Assembly (NCBI GenBank): GCA_013398615.1
Contig: VZSR01000055.1
Location: forward strand, 5,470,717 to 5,534,716
Length of the DNA: 64,000 nucleotides
Reading direction: 5' to 3'
From: Brachypodius melanocephalos
Taxonomy: Eukaryota > Chordata > Aves > Passeriformes > Pycnonotidae
Below are positions 1 to 12,100 of the stretch, one piece after another. A program made the position numbers and the translations under genes. The notes below the pieces were generated by a model that ran no database searches, was not told where the DNA came from, and saw only the letters and a list, made by a program, of their open reading frames with translations. Every line of letters starts with the position of its first letter. Position 1 is the first letter of the stretch.

Positions 1-30
1 TAAAGATTTCTTGCCAAAAAAATAAACAGG

Positions 31-71
31 AAAAAAAAAAAAAAGAAAAAAAGAAAAAAAGGAAAAGAAAA
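31..71. repeat. A-rich simple repeat
   Basis: This is a run of 14 A followed by A-blocks broken by single G residues. It is ordinary low-complexity sequence. It could be the decayed poly(A) tail of a retroposed element, but no element body is recognisable beside it. Confidence 0.85.
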
Positions 72-3051
72 GTCACCAGACTGGGAAACATAAGAAACTT
101 TTTTATTTATAGATGTTATTTAGGAAGAATAAATATAAAGACAAATAGCCAGCTAAAAGCAAGTATACCTTGAGAGAGGAAGGAAACAAAAATCTTGTGG
201 GACTGGTAGAGTTTCAATGCCTAATTAGTTCATAATGCCTAATTAGTCAGTAGTTCACTGACTACTTAAGCCCATGGAAAAGCAAAAATCTTAATGGTGA
301 AAAGACCATGAGAACTTCTGTGCTACAGGATGGCACAGATGATGTTGAAAATAACCAGGGCTTTGAACAGACATCTGCAATAAAGTCCATGGAAGGGCCC
401 TGCAGTGGCCATGACCTGCATTCATCAGAAATTTGCTGCATTAAAAGGCAAAACTATTTGCTATAACCAGGACCTGACTGAAGAGAATTTGGCCAGGGTG
501 ACAGAAGCTGAATGTGAACACTTCATGTTATACTCCTGGAATGTTTAGGCCCAGAAGAGACCCCAGGGATAAGAGAAATTACAGTTCCAGTCCATAAAGT
601 CTCTGAATATTCAATAATCAGAGTATCTGACTTCTTAAAAATAGGAATTTCCTGACCCTGTATCACCACACAGGAGTGAAATGTCAGTAACTTCTATGGC
701 ACCCAATTTTTGATGTTTCCTTGCCACTTTTTACAGATGACCACTGGTTCTCTGCCATCCTTCTGAGCTGCCACAGAGGCTCTGTGGAAAAGAAAGTTCA
801 GGAATGACTAAAGAATGAGTCATTTTGAAGTGGTTTGCAGACTACCTCTAGAACATTAGAGTGCTGAAAATAGTTCCTTATCTGCCCTGCAGTTCACAGG
901 GCCGGATGAGATGAACCCTTTGCAATAAAAGGCAGGAGAACCCCTAAGGATATTGGTTTGCTGGGAAATAACGATAGAGAAGAAAGAAGCTGTTAGAGTG
1001 AAAGATGGTGAGCTTGAAAGGGGAGAAATGAAAGAAAAAAAGAATGAAATATTTTCAGAAACCAACATGAGTGCCAAGAAGAAGGAAGGAAAACTGAAAG
1101 CTACTGAGTGACCTTTACTTTTAGCATGGAAAATAAATGTTTCCTTTTATAGTTTCTTGTTAAAATAAGACCAGCAAGGGATCATGAATCTTTATACAAT
1201 TTTATGGTTTCCTTTTCAGTGAACCATTTCAGTTTTACACACGATTTTATAATGTAACTGCATAAGAAACTGAGCTTACCTTTACAACGCCATGATGACA
1301 GCCTGTGAAGGTGCAACTACATCCGTGCACACATTCATTCCTGAGGGAAAAAAAAATAATCTGCAACAATTTTTTAATTCACACACAAAAAAAAATCTGT
1401 TTTGAAATTGAACTGAAATGATATTTCCTAGACAGATTAATAATTACATCAAAAGAGAAAACAGAATACCCCCCACAACCATACATGCACACAGCTGTAA
1501 TCACTATTTTTCAGCAGACATTGTGCCTTTGATCTTTCCTGGCCCTCTTCCATCTTCTAGACAGTGCAATCCCGAAGGAATCATTGTCTACCAGATACTT
1601 CTCCATCCCTCCCTGGCCCTGCAGCGATGTCACATGGAACACACAGCAACATCCTGCTGAAAGCCAGGCAGTCAATAGCCTGACTGAGCAGTCTGACTTG
1701 CTCTCCCCCTGGAGACAGACCCCTGGCTTCCCAGAAGTCCCTAAGAGCTGCTGGAAAAGAGGGTGAACACACCCCAGGTGGTCCGTGCTTCAGGGTTTGC
1801 ATCTGTGTGCAGGTCTTGAAGAGGCTGCCAGCCCCCTGGAGTTCATTAAACCCTTCCTTATGGAAAACCTTCCCTGGCATTGTCTGAGCAAGCAGGACCA
1901 GGTCAGGGTAAAGCTCCTAGACAAGAACTTCCAGAATATCTGGAGATTTTCCTGGTTTCCATGCAGTTTTCTGGTGCCAAGGCCCAAACTCCAGTGCAGC
2001 CCACCAGCACAACAGCTTTGAGCTGCCCTTGGCACTGGTCCTCAGCCTGGTCTGATACCAAGGAATGTTCATTTCCTGCCCTGCAAACCCTTCCTCTGGA
2101 GATGGCTGCTTTCTGCCACCTGCTTTGCAGGGAGTGAGATGGCTCAGATGCCTCTCAGCATTGATCTGGTGTTTAATCTCTGCTGCATTATGGCAATTTT
2201 CATGTCTATGTGGGCTTCTGCACTAACCTGATATTCCTCTGCAGGCAAGGAGGCACAGAGAGGGAGGAGTCATCTTCTGTCTTTACTTATGATTTCAATT
2301 ATTCTGGTCTGTATCTCACATTCTTAGGGGGGGTTTTTGTGAGTCTCCACTAGGTATGCTTTGTGTTGTTTTAAACTGTTTTTTCTCCACTCAGTTTATG
2401 AATATCCAGACGAAATTATTGCTGGCTTCAAGGTCAGGCCCATCAGGTGATTCAGCGCTGGTGGTTCCTCAGCTCAGAATATATTCTGAATATATGCATC
2501 TGTTTTAAAGCTGTCTCCAGAATTTCTCTTCAGTTTTATCCAACATGTTCAACCCATGTCAGGCTGTGTTCCTGAGCTTCAAACTTTGCCAGGAAATCAG
2601 GGCAGAGAAAAAAAACCCTAATTAGAGAAAGTTCAGTCCCCTGAAGTCAATGCCACACAATGGGAATCCACAAGATAAGCCAGAGATTATTACATCTTTT
2701 GTTCTCCCTTCATGCTACATGAAACAGAGCTTTATCAATGAAGTCATCCTAGCCATAACTTCTGCTAAATACATGGTACATAGCCACTAAAAGGAGAATT
2801 AAAACCCTTTTATTGATAGACACAAGGCCTCTCACACAATGTATTTCTGCACACATCATTACAAGTGGCAGCAGCAATCTATCCATCTGCTTTTTGATAT
2901 ACTGGGATTCAGGGCTGGCCTTAAAAATGGGTGCATTGCCTTATAAATTACACAGCATGTTGAAGTGTGCTCCTGACATGCTGCCAAATTTATAGCCTGT
3001 TGATGGCTGTCCCCTAAATTAGATCCCCTCCTCTGCCTGGTGGTAGAGGCT
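72..3051. other. Unique noncoding stretch, no gene seen
   Basis: No supported gene lies here. All three frames on each strand are broken often. A 51-codon frame opens with ATG at 308 and closes near 461, but it has no recognisable motif. The part from about 1550 to 2130 is GC-richer, which explains why several overlapping open frames of 60-99 codons cluster there on both strands; none resembles a known protein. No repeat family was recognised. Confidence 0.6.
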
Positions 3052-3154
3052 NNNNNNNNNNNNNNNNNNNNNNNNNNNNNNNNNNNNNNNNNNNNNNNNN
3101 NNNNNNNNNNNNNNNNNNNNNNNNNNNNNNNNNNNNNNNNNNNNNNNNNNNNNN
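3052..3154. other. Assembly gap (N run, 103 by my count)
   Basis: This is a run of undetermined bases. The other two gaps in the window count to 100, a common placeholder length. This one counts to 103, so it may be a sized gap or may include a few ambiguous bases. Its flanks are locally GC-richer, a usual place for short-read assemblies to break. Open frames drawn across it are meaningless. Confidence 0.97.
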
Positions 3155-4799
3155 GGTGAAAGGCAGGAGATTAGCAGCAAACCCAGCTGCCTCTGTTGTG
3201 CTTTGCTGTCAAGTTTCATGGGAGAAAGGACACGGTGCAAGGGATCCATCCTGACTTGTGTGCCATTAGTTGTGGTTTCTGTCAGCACAGGCCCTCCACA
3301 AAGCTACTCACCCCTTCCACTTATGCCAAGCCTCAGTAGCTGCCACATCCATGTCCTGCTGGAAGAAGAGGGACAAGTGACCCACGGCAGAGACCTGAAA
3401 CAGCAAAGGAGAAACCCCTCAGGCTGACCTTTTACCACCCCTGCTGCTCTGGGTGCTGAGAGGCTCTGCTCTCTGACCCCACACTGGTACAAATCAGCAC
3501 CATCTCTGTGACACTGACAGAGCTGTATCACTGCAGGGTCACAAATAAATCCTCTGGTGTTCCCACTTCAGGATGTATTTCCCATTATGATTTCTAAATG
3601 CATGGAGAGGCACGTTGATAAATATGCACACACGCTGGCATGCACCATTCCTGTGCATTTAGGCACTTTGAGGGCCTGTTCCTCCCCCTGAAAATAAAGT
3701 AAAATAAGCAAAGGCGTTTGCAACTCCTGCAGCAAGCAGTGCTGCATGTGGTTACTTTTAATGAAAATGTCAAGTACCAGTTTTTGCCCCAAAGTGATCT
3801 GAACTAAAAACCTCTTTTCTGAGTCAAGCTGAGCAGGACTTAAGGTGTGCACTTTTCCCATTACAAATTATTGCCTGAAATCAGCAAGATGAAGTAGATA
3901 CCTGATGTGCACTCTTCTGTCTCCCAGAGCTGGAGAAAAAAAAGAAAAAAGAGAAAAATTTTGCTTCATTTTGTTGTCAACCTGAAAAAAACCACACCAA
4001 ATTCCTGGAAACCACTGAGAACAGGTTCTGCTTTCCACTTGTCAGCCCTGCCTTGGTGAGTGGTCCAGGAGGTCAGGAATAAACCTCTGGTGTTTGCTGC
4101 TGCTGTAGGTCTAATCCACCTGCTCAGTCCTTGAAATGACTCCCATTTCTCTGGGCTCCAGAGGTCCATTTTTTCCTCATCTTGCTGATGGGTGTGCTGC
4201 CCATCACCCCAAAATTCCCCTACAGTCCTTGGGTTCCTCTCAGGACAGTTATAGCCTCAACTCCTCGTTGCAGCATCTGAATGAAACCCTAATTTTTGCT
4301 GGAAGAGTCCAAGTAGCATCAAAGGAGATCATTGTTTTAAAATTCTTTTACCAGGAAAATCCTAGCAGATCTGTATTCTGCTTTATAAAAAACAAAAATA
4401 AGCAAAAAACCCAACAGCACAGGCAGAGGGTTTCATCCTTCTAAAGACACACTGAGGGTTTTACAACTCTTTTATCTCGGTGGAAACCCAAGCCTGGTCT
4501 GGGTAAATTGCAAATTAGCAGGAGCCTTAAACCCTGAAATCAAAAATGCACCTCCACTGTCAGAATAACAGACTGGCATAGGGCCAGAAGAGGCAACTGA
4601 GCAGATTTGGATATTTTATAAGGCATTATCAGAAAAGTACTCCAAATAAAAGCAGGTCCTGCCCATATCCTGGGAGGATGAAGAGAGCCCCGCTAGGAGA
4701 GTTCACATTCTTGACACAGGATGAGAAACATTATCTGGAACAAGCACAGGATAACAAGAACATGGTTAAATTCAGTGACCACGAGATACCCATCACACA
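3155..4799. other. Unique noncoding stretch, no gene seen
   Basis: GC is moderate to about 3550 and falls after that. A weak resemblance near 3476-3550 to an old amniote L3/CR1-like tail (the TACAAATCAG context) was noticed but is too degraded to call. No coding signal, RNA gene or clear repeat is visible. Confidence 0.55.
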
Positions 4800-4804
4800 G
4801 GACC

Positions 4805-5228
4805 AGAGGATATTTCAGGTTGAAATGGACCTTCAAGATCATCAAGTCTGACCCTAAACTTAATAATTCCAATTTCAGCACTATGCCATGTCTGCAAGCA
4901 CTGCATCCACTGCTTTTTAAATACCTCCAGCGATGTTTTCCTGACAGGGCAGCCTGTTCAAGTGCTTGATGACTCTTTTGGTGAGGAAATTTTAATATCC
5001 CATCCTAACCTTCACTAGTGCAGCTTGAGGATGTTTCCTCTCATCCTGACTGGATGCTACCTGAGAGAAGAGTCTGATCCCCACCTCACTGCAACCTCCT
5101 CTCAAAGGAGAGGGTGATAAGATCCCCGTTGAACCTCCTTTTCTCCAGGCTAAACAACCCCAACCCACTCAGCTGCTCCTCATAAGACTCATTCCAGCAC
5201 CTCAGTGTCTGTCTTGTCCTGAGGGGCA
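4805..5228 (-). mobile_element. CR1 LINE fragment, 3' end, non-autonomous
   Basis: The plus strand reads as the reverse complement of a CR1 3' terminal region. From left to right it shows the block CCTTCAAGATCATCAAGTC near 4830, a TACCTCCAGCGATG-like segment near 4921, the CAGCCTGTTCAAGTGCTTGA block near 4950, CTTCTCTCAGG-like sequence in inverted sense near 5060-5075, the TTCTCCAGGCTAAACAACCC block near 5140-5160, and CAGCTGCTCCTCATAAGACTC near 5170. It ends around CTTGTCCTGAGGGGC. The terminal short ATTCTATG-type repeat is missing or eroded, and the far end has lost a few dozen bases relative to the remembered consensus. It carries no open reading frame. CR1 elements spread by target-primed reverse transcription and are usually 5'-truncated like this. 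The many substitutions suggest an old insertion. Confidence 0.9.
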
Positions 5229-5255
5229 AAATCAAAATTATCTCTGAGTAACACA

Positions 5256-5420
5256 AATATATATATTTACTTACAAGTGTATATATTTATATAAGTAAAT
5301 ATATATTTATATATTTATATTTATATTATATATAAAATATATGATATCATATATATTATATATCTTTATAATATATATTTAATATACACACACATATATA
5401 TACTTACAAGTATATATAGG
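5256..5420. repeat. AT-rich simple repeat beside CR1
   Basis: A tract of (AT)n and TTTATAT-type repeats starts about 30 bases beyond the CR1 remnant. It contains a perfect 18-bp palindrome, ATATATGATATCATATAT, at 5337-5354. The phrase ACTTACAAGT occurs near both edges (about 5269 and 5402), each time followed by alternating TA, so the tract may have grown by duplication of a flanking unit. Confidence 0.85.
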
Positions 5421-6678
5421 TTTTTTTCTTTAACCAGCATCTGTGCTGCTGCACATCTGTGAAGCTCAGTTGTGACAGATGCAAAATATTTGTGTGGGTT
5501 TTTTTTATGAGTGAAGGGCAGGGGATTGTCACCTCCAAAGACCATGGTGGTAAGAGAATGTTTAAACACAGAGACATGAAAGGGAGGATTGATGATCACA
5601 TTTATGGACTCACCAGTAGGTCCATCACCCACCCAAAAAAGTGTCACTGGTGTCACTCCTTGCAGGCTTGAGGAGCCAACTGATGCAGCTGCAGCTGAAC
5701 TCAGTATTTTTGCTGGCAGAAGAACCTGAGGTGGTCTCGAACCAGAATCCAAAGGAGTTGCAGGTGGTCTGAGGGGAGATGCAGCGGGAGATTAGGTTCA
5801 CTCCAGGAGCACAAAGCAGTCCCAGAATGGAGAGACACTCTGGGTTTGGGGTATCTGTGAGAACAGGCAGAATCTGGGAAACCCCTTGCAACTCCTGGCC
5901 TCGAGGATCAGGAGGTGAACAGCTGGAATACCAACACTGCAACTTAGTGATCTCTTATCTAAAGACAAAATCCACTCTTTATCCACAGCCTGAACCAGAA
6001 ACTTGAGGTTTGCATTCACTTTTTCACGATATTTGCTTCCGACTCCTCTCCATTCTACCATCCCATGTTATTTTTTCCCTTTAAGAGCATTTAGGGAAGT
6101 GAAAATTTCATATACTAAAGTTCATATACTAAAGAACCCCCAGATTCTCTGGATAGGTATGGATCACCTTGTTGAGGAGATTCTTCTCCCAAATGCTTTG
6201 TTTTGTACTTCCAGTAGAAAATTTTACTTAATTTCAATATATGGAAGTAATTGTTCTTGTAAGTGAGAATTTGGACACTTCAGTTTTTATCCTGTTTTGC
6301 AAACCTGACATTAATATAAAGAACAATTTCTTAGACCAGAACACTGTGGTGCCCTATCAAATTTCACCTTCTTGTAAAACAATGATTTACTTGTAATCTT
6401 TGTCTATTCATACATGCGGTTAGGATCTCTCTTCTCTCGTTTGGTGACTGTTCTCATGACAATCTCTGAATATTAAACCACCAGAAACTGAGACTCCCAA
6501 TACCTGTCATGTTTTTTTTTATACATCTGCCTGTCTTTTAGTCTTATCAAGGCACCAGTACCAGGAATAAAGATTATAGGAATCCTCCTAGAGCACCAGT
6601 GCATCAGAGCAGGGTCTGATTTTCTTTTCTAGAGTCTTTTCCTAGTGCTCAGTGTGAGCTCTGCAAGAGTGGATCCAC
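5421..6678. other. Unique noncoding stretch, no gene seen
   Basis: AT-rich unique sequence. The longest open frame runs 128 codons on the minus strand (5366-5752) but crosses the AT repeat and has no domain. The phrase TTCATATACTAAAG is repeated in tandem near 6107-6134, a small local duplication. No RNA gene or mobile element was recognised. Confidence 0.55.
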
Positions 6679-6776
6679 TATATACATAGTTATATATATA
6701 TAGTTATATATATAAAGTTATATATAGTTATATATACAGTTATATATATACAGTTTTATAATATATCGTTATATAG
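6679..6776. repeat. AGTTATATATA minisatellite-like repeat
   Basis: Imperfect tandem copies of an AGTTATATATA unit, about six to eight with variable TA extension, run from the TATACATAG start to ATATCGTTATATAG. The unit is longer than a plain (TA)n microsatellite. The final copies have diverged (CAGTTTTATAA, ATCGTTATATAG). Confidence 0.85.
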
Positions 6777-7198
6777 GGTTTTTTAATTACTATTATTTGT
6801 TTATTAAAAAGATTTTTTTTAGATTTAGAAGCAAAGCTCATAATTAATGCTGTATTGTACTGTAAGTTACTACAACTACTTTACATCAGTGACAGAGAAC
6901 TTGATCATCACCACAAAGAGCTGAGTAGAACTCTTGTGCAGAACTCTGTCTCTAAAGGCTCAGCATCATCTTCCTAAATCTGAAAACAGATAAAAAACCA
7001 GCATAACTGCATGTTCAAGTAATTTTTAATTCATCAAGAGCAAGCTGGGGAGCTGCTTTGTGTGGATCTGGTTATGTTAAATGCATTATGTGTACACTGG
7101 TAGTTCTCAACGTATTTTTACTGCACTAAAAAACAATGGCAACTTGTAAACTCCCCTGCCTGTAGTAGGAAAACCATAAAGCCTTCTAGATAAAGAAC

Positions 7199-7208
7199 TT
7201 TTTCTTTT

Positions 7209-7250
<42 letters not shown>
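7199..7250. repeat. Poly(T) tract, 40 T
   Basis: Forty uninterrupted T (7211-7250) follow TTTTTCTTTTCC. As an A tail it would belong to a minus-strand retrocopy whose body would lie to the right of 7250. No polyadenylation signal or recognisable body is seen there, so it is better read as a homopolymer. Its true length in the genome is uncertain. Confidence 0.9.
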
Positions 7251-7253
<3 letters not shown>

Positions 7254-9076
7254 TAATACCGCACAAAAAATTGCATTCAATAGTTGAGCTTAGCAATGCT
7301 GCAGGAGGACACGTTATGAGTTTTTTACTCACAAGGCACTAATGCTGCATACAGGAAATAATTATATATAGAAAAGGGAGGAATGTGCAAATTTACCGAA
7401 TGTTTATTATTTTGAATGTATGTTTGCAGTCATAAATCACTCCTCACCTAAGAAATTGAGTTTCAAGCCCTAATTTTCCTTAACTAAAACACTACCTATG
7501 GTACAGGCAACAAAAACCTTACAGCAACCACACAAAAACTTATTATACTCGATTTACACTTCTTTTCCCCATCAAAACAATCTTCCTGCTCATACCATTT
7601 GATAAGTTAGTGTAGAAAGCAATACTAGAGCTGTGTGGGTGAAACTTGGGGATATTCTTATATATATATTTACAAAGAAGCAATATTATATCATGGGTTG
7701 AAAAGAGTAAGGGTACAGGTAGACATTTCAGGGCAAGCTTGACATCTATTTTTTCACGAATTTTTGAAATTTATTCCGGTTCTTAATTATCACATATCCT
7801 CTGAAGAAGTAGACTTTACCACACACTGGTCTTGGGAGGCAGAGGGAAAATAAAGGAAAATAAATTATCAGTGAGACTAAGTTTTTAAAAAACTCACCTT
7901 TTCTATCCCTGCTTCCCAGAAGCCACAATGAATCACATCCAGTTGAGCTTCCTAAAAATAAATTTCCGCAGAACCAACATATTATTTAACATCATAAGTA
8001 AGAGGATAAAATTTGGGGACCAGTTTGTTACAAAGTTCTCTGTATTACTCCCAAGTCACAATTCCCAGTTTTATGTTTTTTAGATGTGGAACTTATTCCT
8101 GAAATGCTGGGTTTAAAAAAAGAAAAAAAAGAAAAAAAAGTAAAGCTCAACTTCATCACATTACTGAATACCTTTTCCACATTCAGCTGATGCACAAGAG
8201 AACATTTCTGTAGCAAATCCTTGAAAAGAAGGGCAATAAAAATGCATTACAGCTCAAGCAGAGATTTACAAGTGGATAAATTGCAATCAGCTTTTAAAAG
8301 GAAAGAAGAAATAACTGAAACACTACAAACCTCACATGAGCAGAGTTTATAAATTTAAGAATTATACATGAGGCAAATAAAAGTGGCTATAATTTCTCCA
8401 TACATTAAGGAAGCATTTACATGAAGGAGGCTATTCCTGGTAAGACACCCATGGAAATACAAGGGATGGAGCAGGCATTGGAGAGGTCAAGGCCAGAACT
8501 GATTCCTGAAAGAAACTCACAAGTGTTTAAAAAATCCATATTAAGTTTAGAAAAAATAAAGCCCAATCCAAACAACGTCCAGGGAGTGTTTTTTGCATTT
8601 TTTTTTTCATGCAAGTTGATGTAGGTAAAATAATTTGAAGCCTGTGAAACCTTATCATCACTAAATGGCTTTTGCACAAAATAACAGAGAGGCTTTTTTT
8701 CAGCTACCATTCCTTCCAAAGTGGAGGAGAAAAAACTGTGCAGCTGTAAGACAGTGCCTGTATGTTTGAGATGCTCCAGAAATCCAACACTCACTGGTGT
8801 CATCATTCACAGGGAGAGAGGGGGCCTTGGTGACAACACACTTGACAACTGGCTGAGTTGTTAACTGCAATAAAATTATTTGGAACAGAGAGGCCTGATG
8901 TTTCTATTAAGCTGGTTCATACAAAACCACTACTGCAGCAGAGCTTTGAGAATCACTTTTATATTTTTTTTTTTCCAAACTGTGACACTCTTGAATGTGG
9001 CAACACTGAAATGCAGAACAAGAAAAGAGTGTTTGTTCTTGAATGAAAGCATTTGTGAATATGAATGAGAATATAT

Positions 9077-9120
9077 ATGTGTTTGCATGTATATACAAAC
9101 ACATGTTCTGCATATGCAGA
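9077..9120. repeat. Paired short palindromes
   Basis: A perfect 9-bp inverted repeat (ATGTGTTTG at 9077-9085 and CAAACACAT at 9096-9104, 10-base loop) is followed at once by a perfect 14-bp palindrome, TCTGCATATGCAGA, at 9107-9120. CAAACACAC recurs just after it. The sequence could form a small cruciform or simply reflect an alternating purine-pyrimidine context. Confidence 0.75.
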
Positions 9121-12100
9121 CAAACACACTGAATTATTTTCACATGGAGCTGTCAGCTGCAGCTCCAAAATCCCGAATCTCAAAAGCTTGAGTGGTGTTC
9201 CTGTCACAGGACTCAAGAGAAATGCCCCAAAAAAGCGGCCACACCCTCTCTAGTTCACACAGAAGGTCCCAACCACTCCCTCAGCTGCCCACATGCAAAC
9301 AGAAGCATTAAAAAACCTTGAATGCAAGACGTGCAAAAATACCCAATTAATTGGTGATGCAAGTTCAAACCTACTGGAAATGAAGAAAATAGTAAATTAG
9401 CAACTTCTGTCATTTCTAATGGAAATGGCATTAATTGTGAGGGGATTGAAATGGGAAGGTGATAATGGGTGTTAGAGGAGAATCAAGTGCACCTACTGAA
9501 ATCCTTGCTTCACCTTGCAGAAACAATGATTTTTTTTCCCCTGTGCTCTTCATGTACAGAATGTCTGCAGTTTAATGTGAAAATACTTTGAATTACTGAA
9601 CTCCCAGTGGAAGCTGCTTTTCCAACATGTGATGTGTGTCCTGCATAAAGTTCTAAGCTCAAAAACCCCAGCACTGATTAATTTTTTCCCATGGTTATTG
9701 GAATTACTGTTTCGAGACTCCAAATCTTGGAATGACTCCAACTTTGGTGAGTTTGATATAAGGGAGGAAATATGAAATATCTGCTCTTCCAAAGCCACAA
9801 CAACCACATGGAATTTTTTGCTAACATGCTCTGTATTTTTAGGTGGACTTTGCACTAAGTATATTGAGGACAGACCAGCCAATCCCACCCTTTCCCAATT
9901 TCACCTTCTAGACCAGACTGAGAATTCCAGACTCATTCCATGAGTCTGTAGATATCCCTTTCACAGATTTAACTCAGGTTTCAGACCTCTGGAATTTTGT
10001 CAAGAGAATAAGTGCAAGTTCCTCAAACTGCACCTGGCTCGACTGACACAAATTACACCCCTAAATATATTTATGGATCTTCCTGGAACTTGTTCTGGTC
10101 AATTTTACAAGCTCCAAACTGAAAGGCAAAGTCTACCTGCCAGGACAGTCCGTTCTTGCTATCTCATAATTTTTTTCCATCTACCTTATAGCCATAGAAC
10201 CCCGAAAACTCCCACCTAAATATGGAAAATTAGGATCCTGTGTTCCAATGTTGGTATTTTGGCAGAACCAAACAGTTCTCACACTTGGTTTAGTGAATTT
10301 CCACTGGCATGGAAACTTGGAGAATTCAGAGACTGAAGGAGTTTTTTTTCCTCCAATATTGGAATTCTGAGACAGAGAGCATTCCCCAGGCTGCACCAAG
10401 ATCACCTCCCCTCTTGCTGAGCTATGCAATGGCATGAGAAGCCTGATGCAGAGAGGGAGATGAATTCATGAAGTGCCAAAATATATATTCCACCGTGTAC
10501 TAGAAAATTTACATGCTCTTAGACACATATTAGGCAGAATATTTAACTTTTCTCATGGGAAAAGCAGATCTCTCTTCTCTCCCCAAGCTGTTTTGTTTTG
10601 CTTGTTTTAAAAAAGGAAGTGTTAGCCAATATCTCTATTAAAGATAAAAATGATTGAAAGTACTTTTTGCCATTTATACATATGAATGGTGTTTCATTTT
10701 AAAAGCTCTTCTAGAGTTTGCATCCTTCAGATTCCATGTCCAAATCTTTTACAAAAATTCAACTAGAGGAGTGGGACCTCATAGTTAAACTCTAATTCCT
10801 CACCACTGGTTGCTATTCAACTCTCCCTAATAATGTCTTCATTAAAATAAGAAATGTCTAATTAAAAAAAAAAAAGGTGGAGGGAAAGCTCTTGTTTTTC
10901 TGTTTTGTTTTCATTAAGGTCCACGTAAAAGTAATTTTAAAATAAAATTAAGTTTAGAAAAACAGAGAGTAATTTGGGAAGTCTGCAGACACTAATATTA
11001 AATCTTCTCTTCATTAAAGTCAGCAGATCCTCTAAGGAATTTTTTAATGTACAGAAATTATATCTAGCATAGGTTGTTTGATAAAATAACACAACAAGCT
11101 GACATTAACCACAGGAAGAAAATCAAGCTGACCGCTCTCACTACTCACAGCAAGCTGGAATAAGCTGAGAAACTCACTTCTCCAAAAATGAGCCCACAGG
11201 ACCATTCACGTCTGCATTTTTAAAAATTACACCTGGATAAAACATACATCATTGGAGGCATCTGAGCCACCTCTTGTTGTGTTACTTTTCTCCTAAATAT
11301 TGGCTGCAAAATATTTCATAAGCAGACAGAAAAAACAAAAAGAGCTGTGTCGAATTTAATATTAAGGAACGCGTTTGTAACAATTATTTTCTTCATAAAA
11401 GTTGGCATGCCTCTTTTAACTGACTTTTCTCTGTTTTTCAATATTTTCTTGCTTCTGCCTACATCTGCAACGAATTTGGCACATAATGTTCACAGCTTTG
11501 TATAAGGCTCGGGTGCCTTCTATTCGCACTGATGGAGTACATGATTGTGTACAGATGCTTGTTTTCCCTTTCCAGCTAATTTCTCCTTTCCTATCCAGAC
11601 TACTTCTGGCAGTGTTTAAAGTAGAAGAGGGGCTGAGTGGTGAAGCAAACTAAAAAGGGTGGAGTGCTGGTAAGAATTACATGGTGTGTATGCAAAATAA
11701 ACATTTGCAAAGGTGGCAATTTGCCGTTCAGAAGGAAACTCACCCAGGGGGAGTCTGTAGCATTCGGTCACCTGAGCAGCTGAGAGAGCCTGGATTTCAC
11801 CATGTCCTAGTGCAGGGCACTTCAGCTCCCCCTGTTAATAAAGAATTTTAATTTTGACTGCACATTTAATTTGCAGATGGGATGAAGAATTGATGAAATT
11901 CAGACGAGCACGTACAGCTGGACAGAGTACCAGTCACACCAGCTGCTGGATGGGTTTGGGGCAGGAAACAGCCAAAATCCTCACCCTGGCAGCATCCCTC
12001 TGTCACACCTCAGTGTCACATGATAACTTGTGGAAATGCTGAAAGAATGAATAATGAGTGGGTTTAATGCCAGAGAACTTATGCTAGCAGGCAATGCTGG

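Noticed and set aside
3476..3550. Possible L3/CR1-like relic (TACAAATCAG, then CTGACAGAGC)
   Set aside because: The resemblance is confined to a few short words, below what can be called by eye.
7211..7300. Minus-strand retrocopy with the T40 tract as poly(A) tail
   Set aside because: No polyadenylation signal and no recognisable gene body follow the tract.
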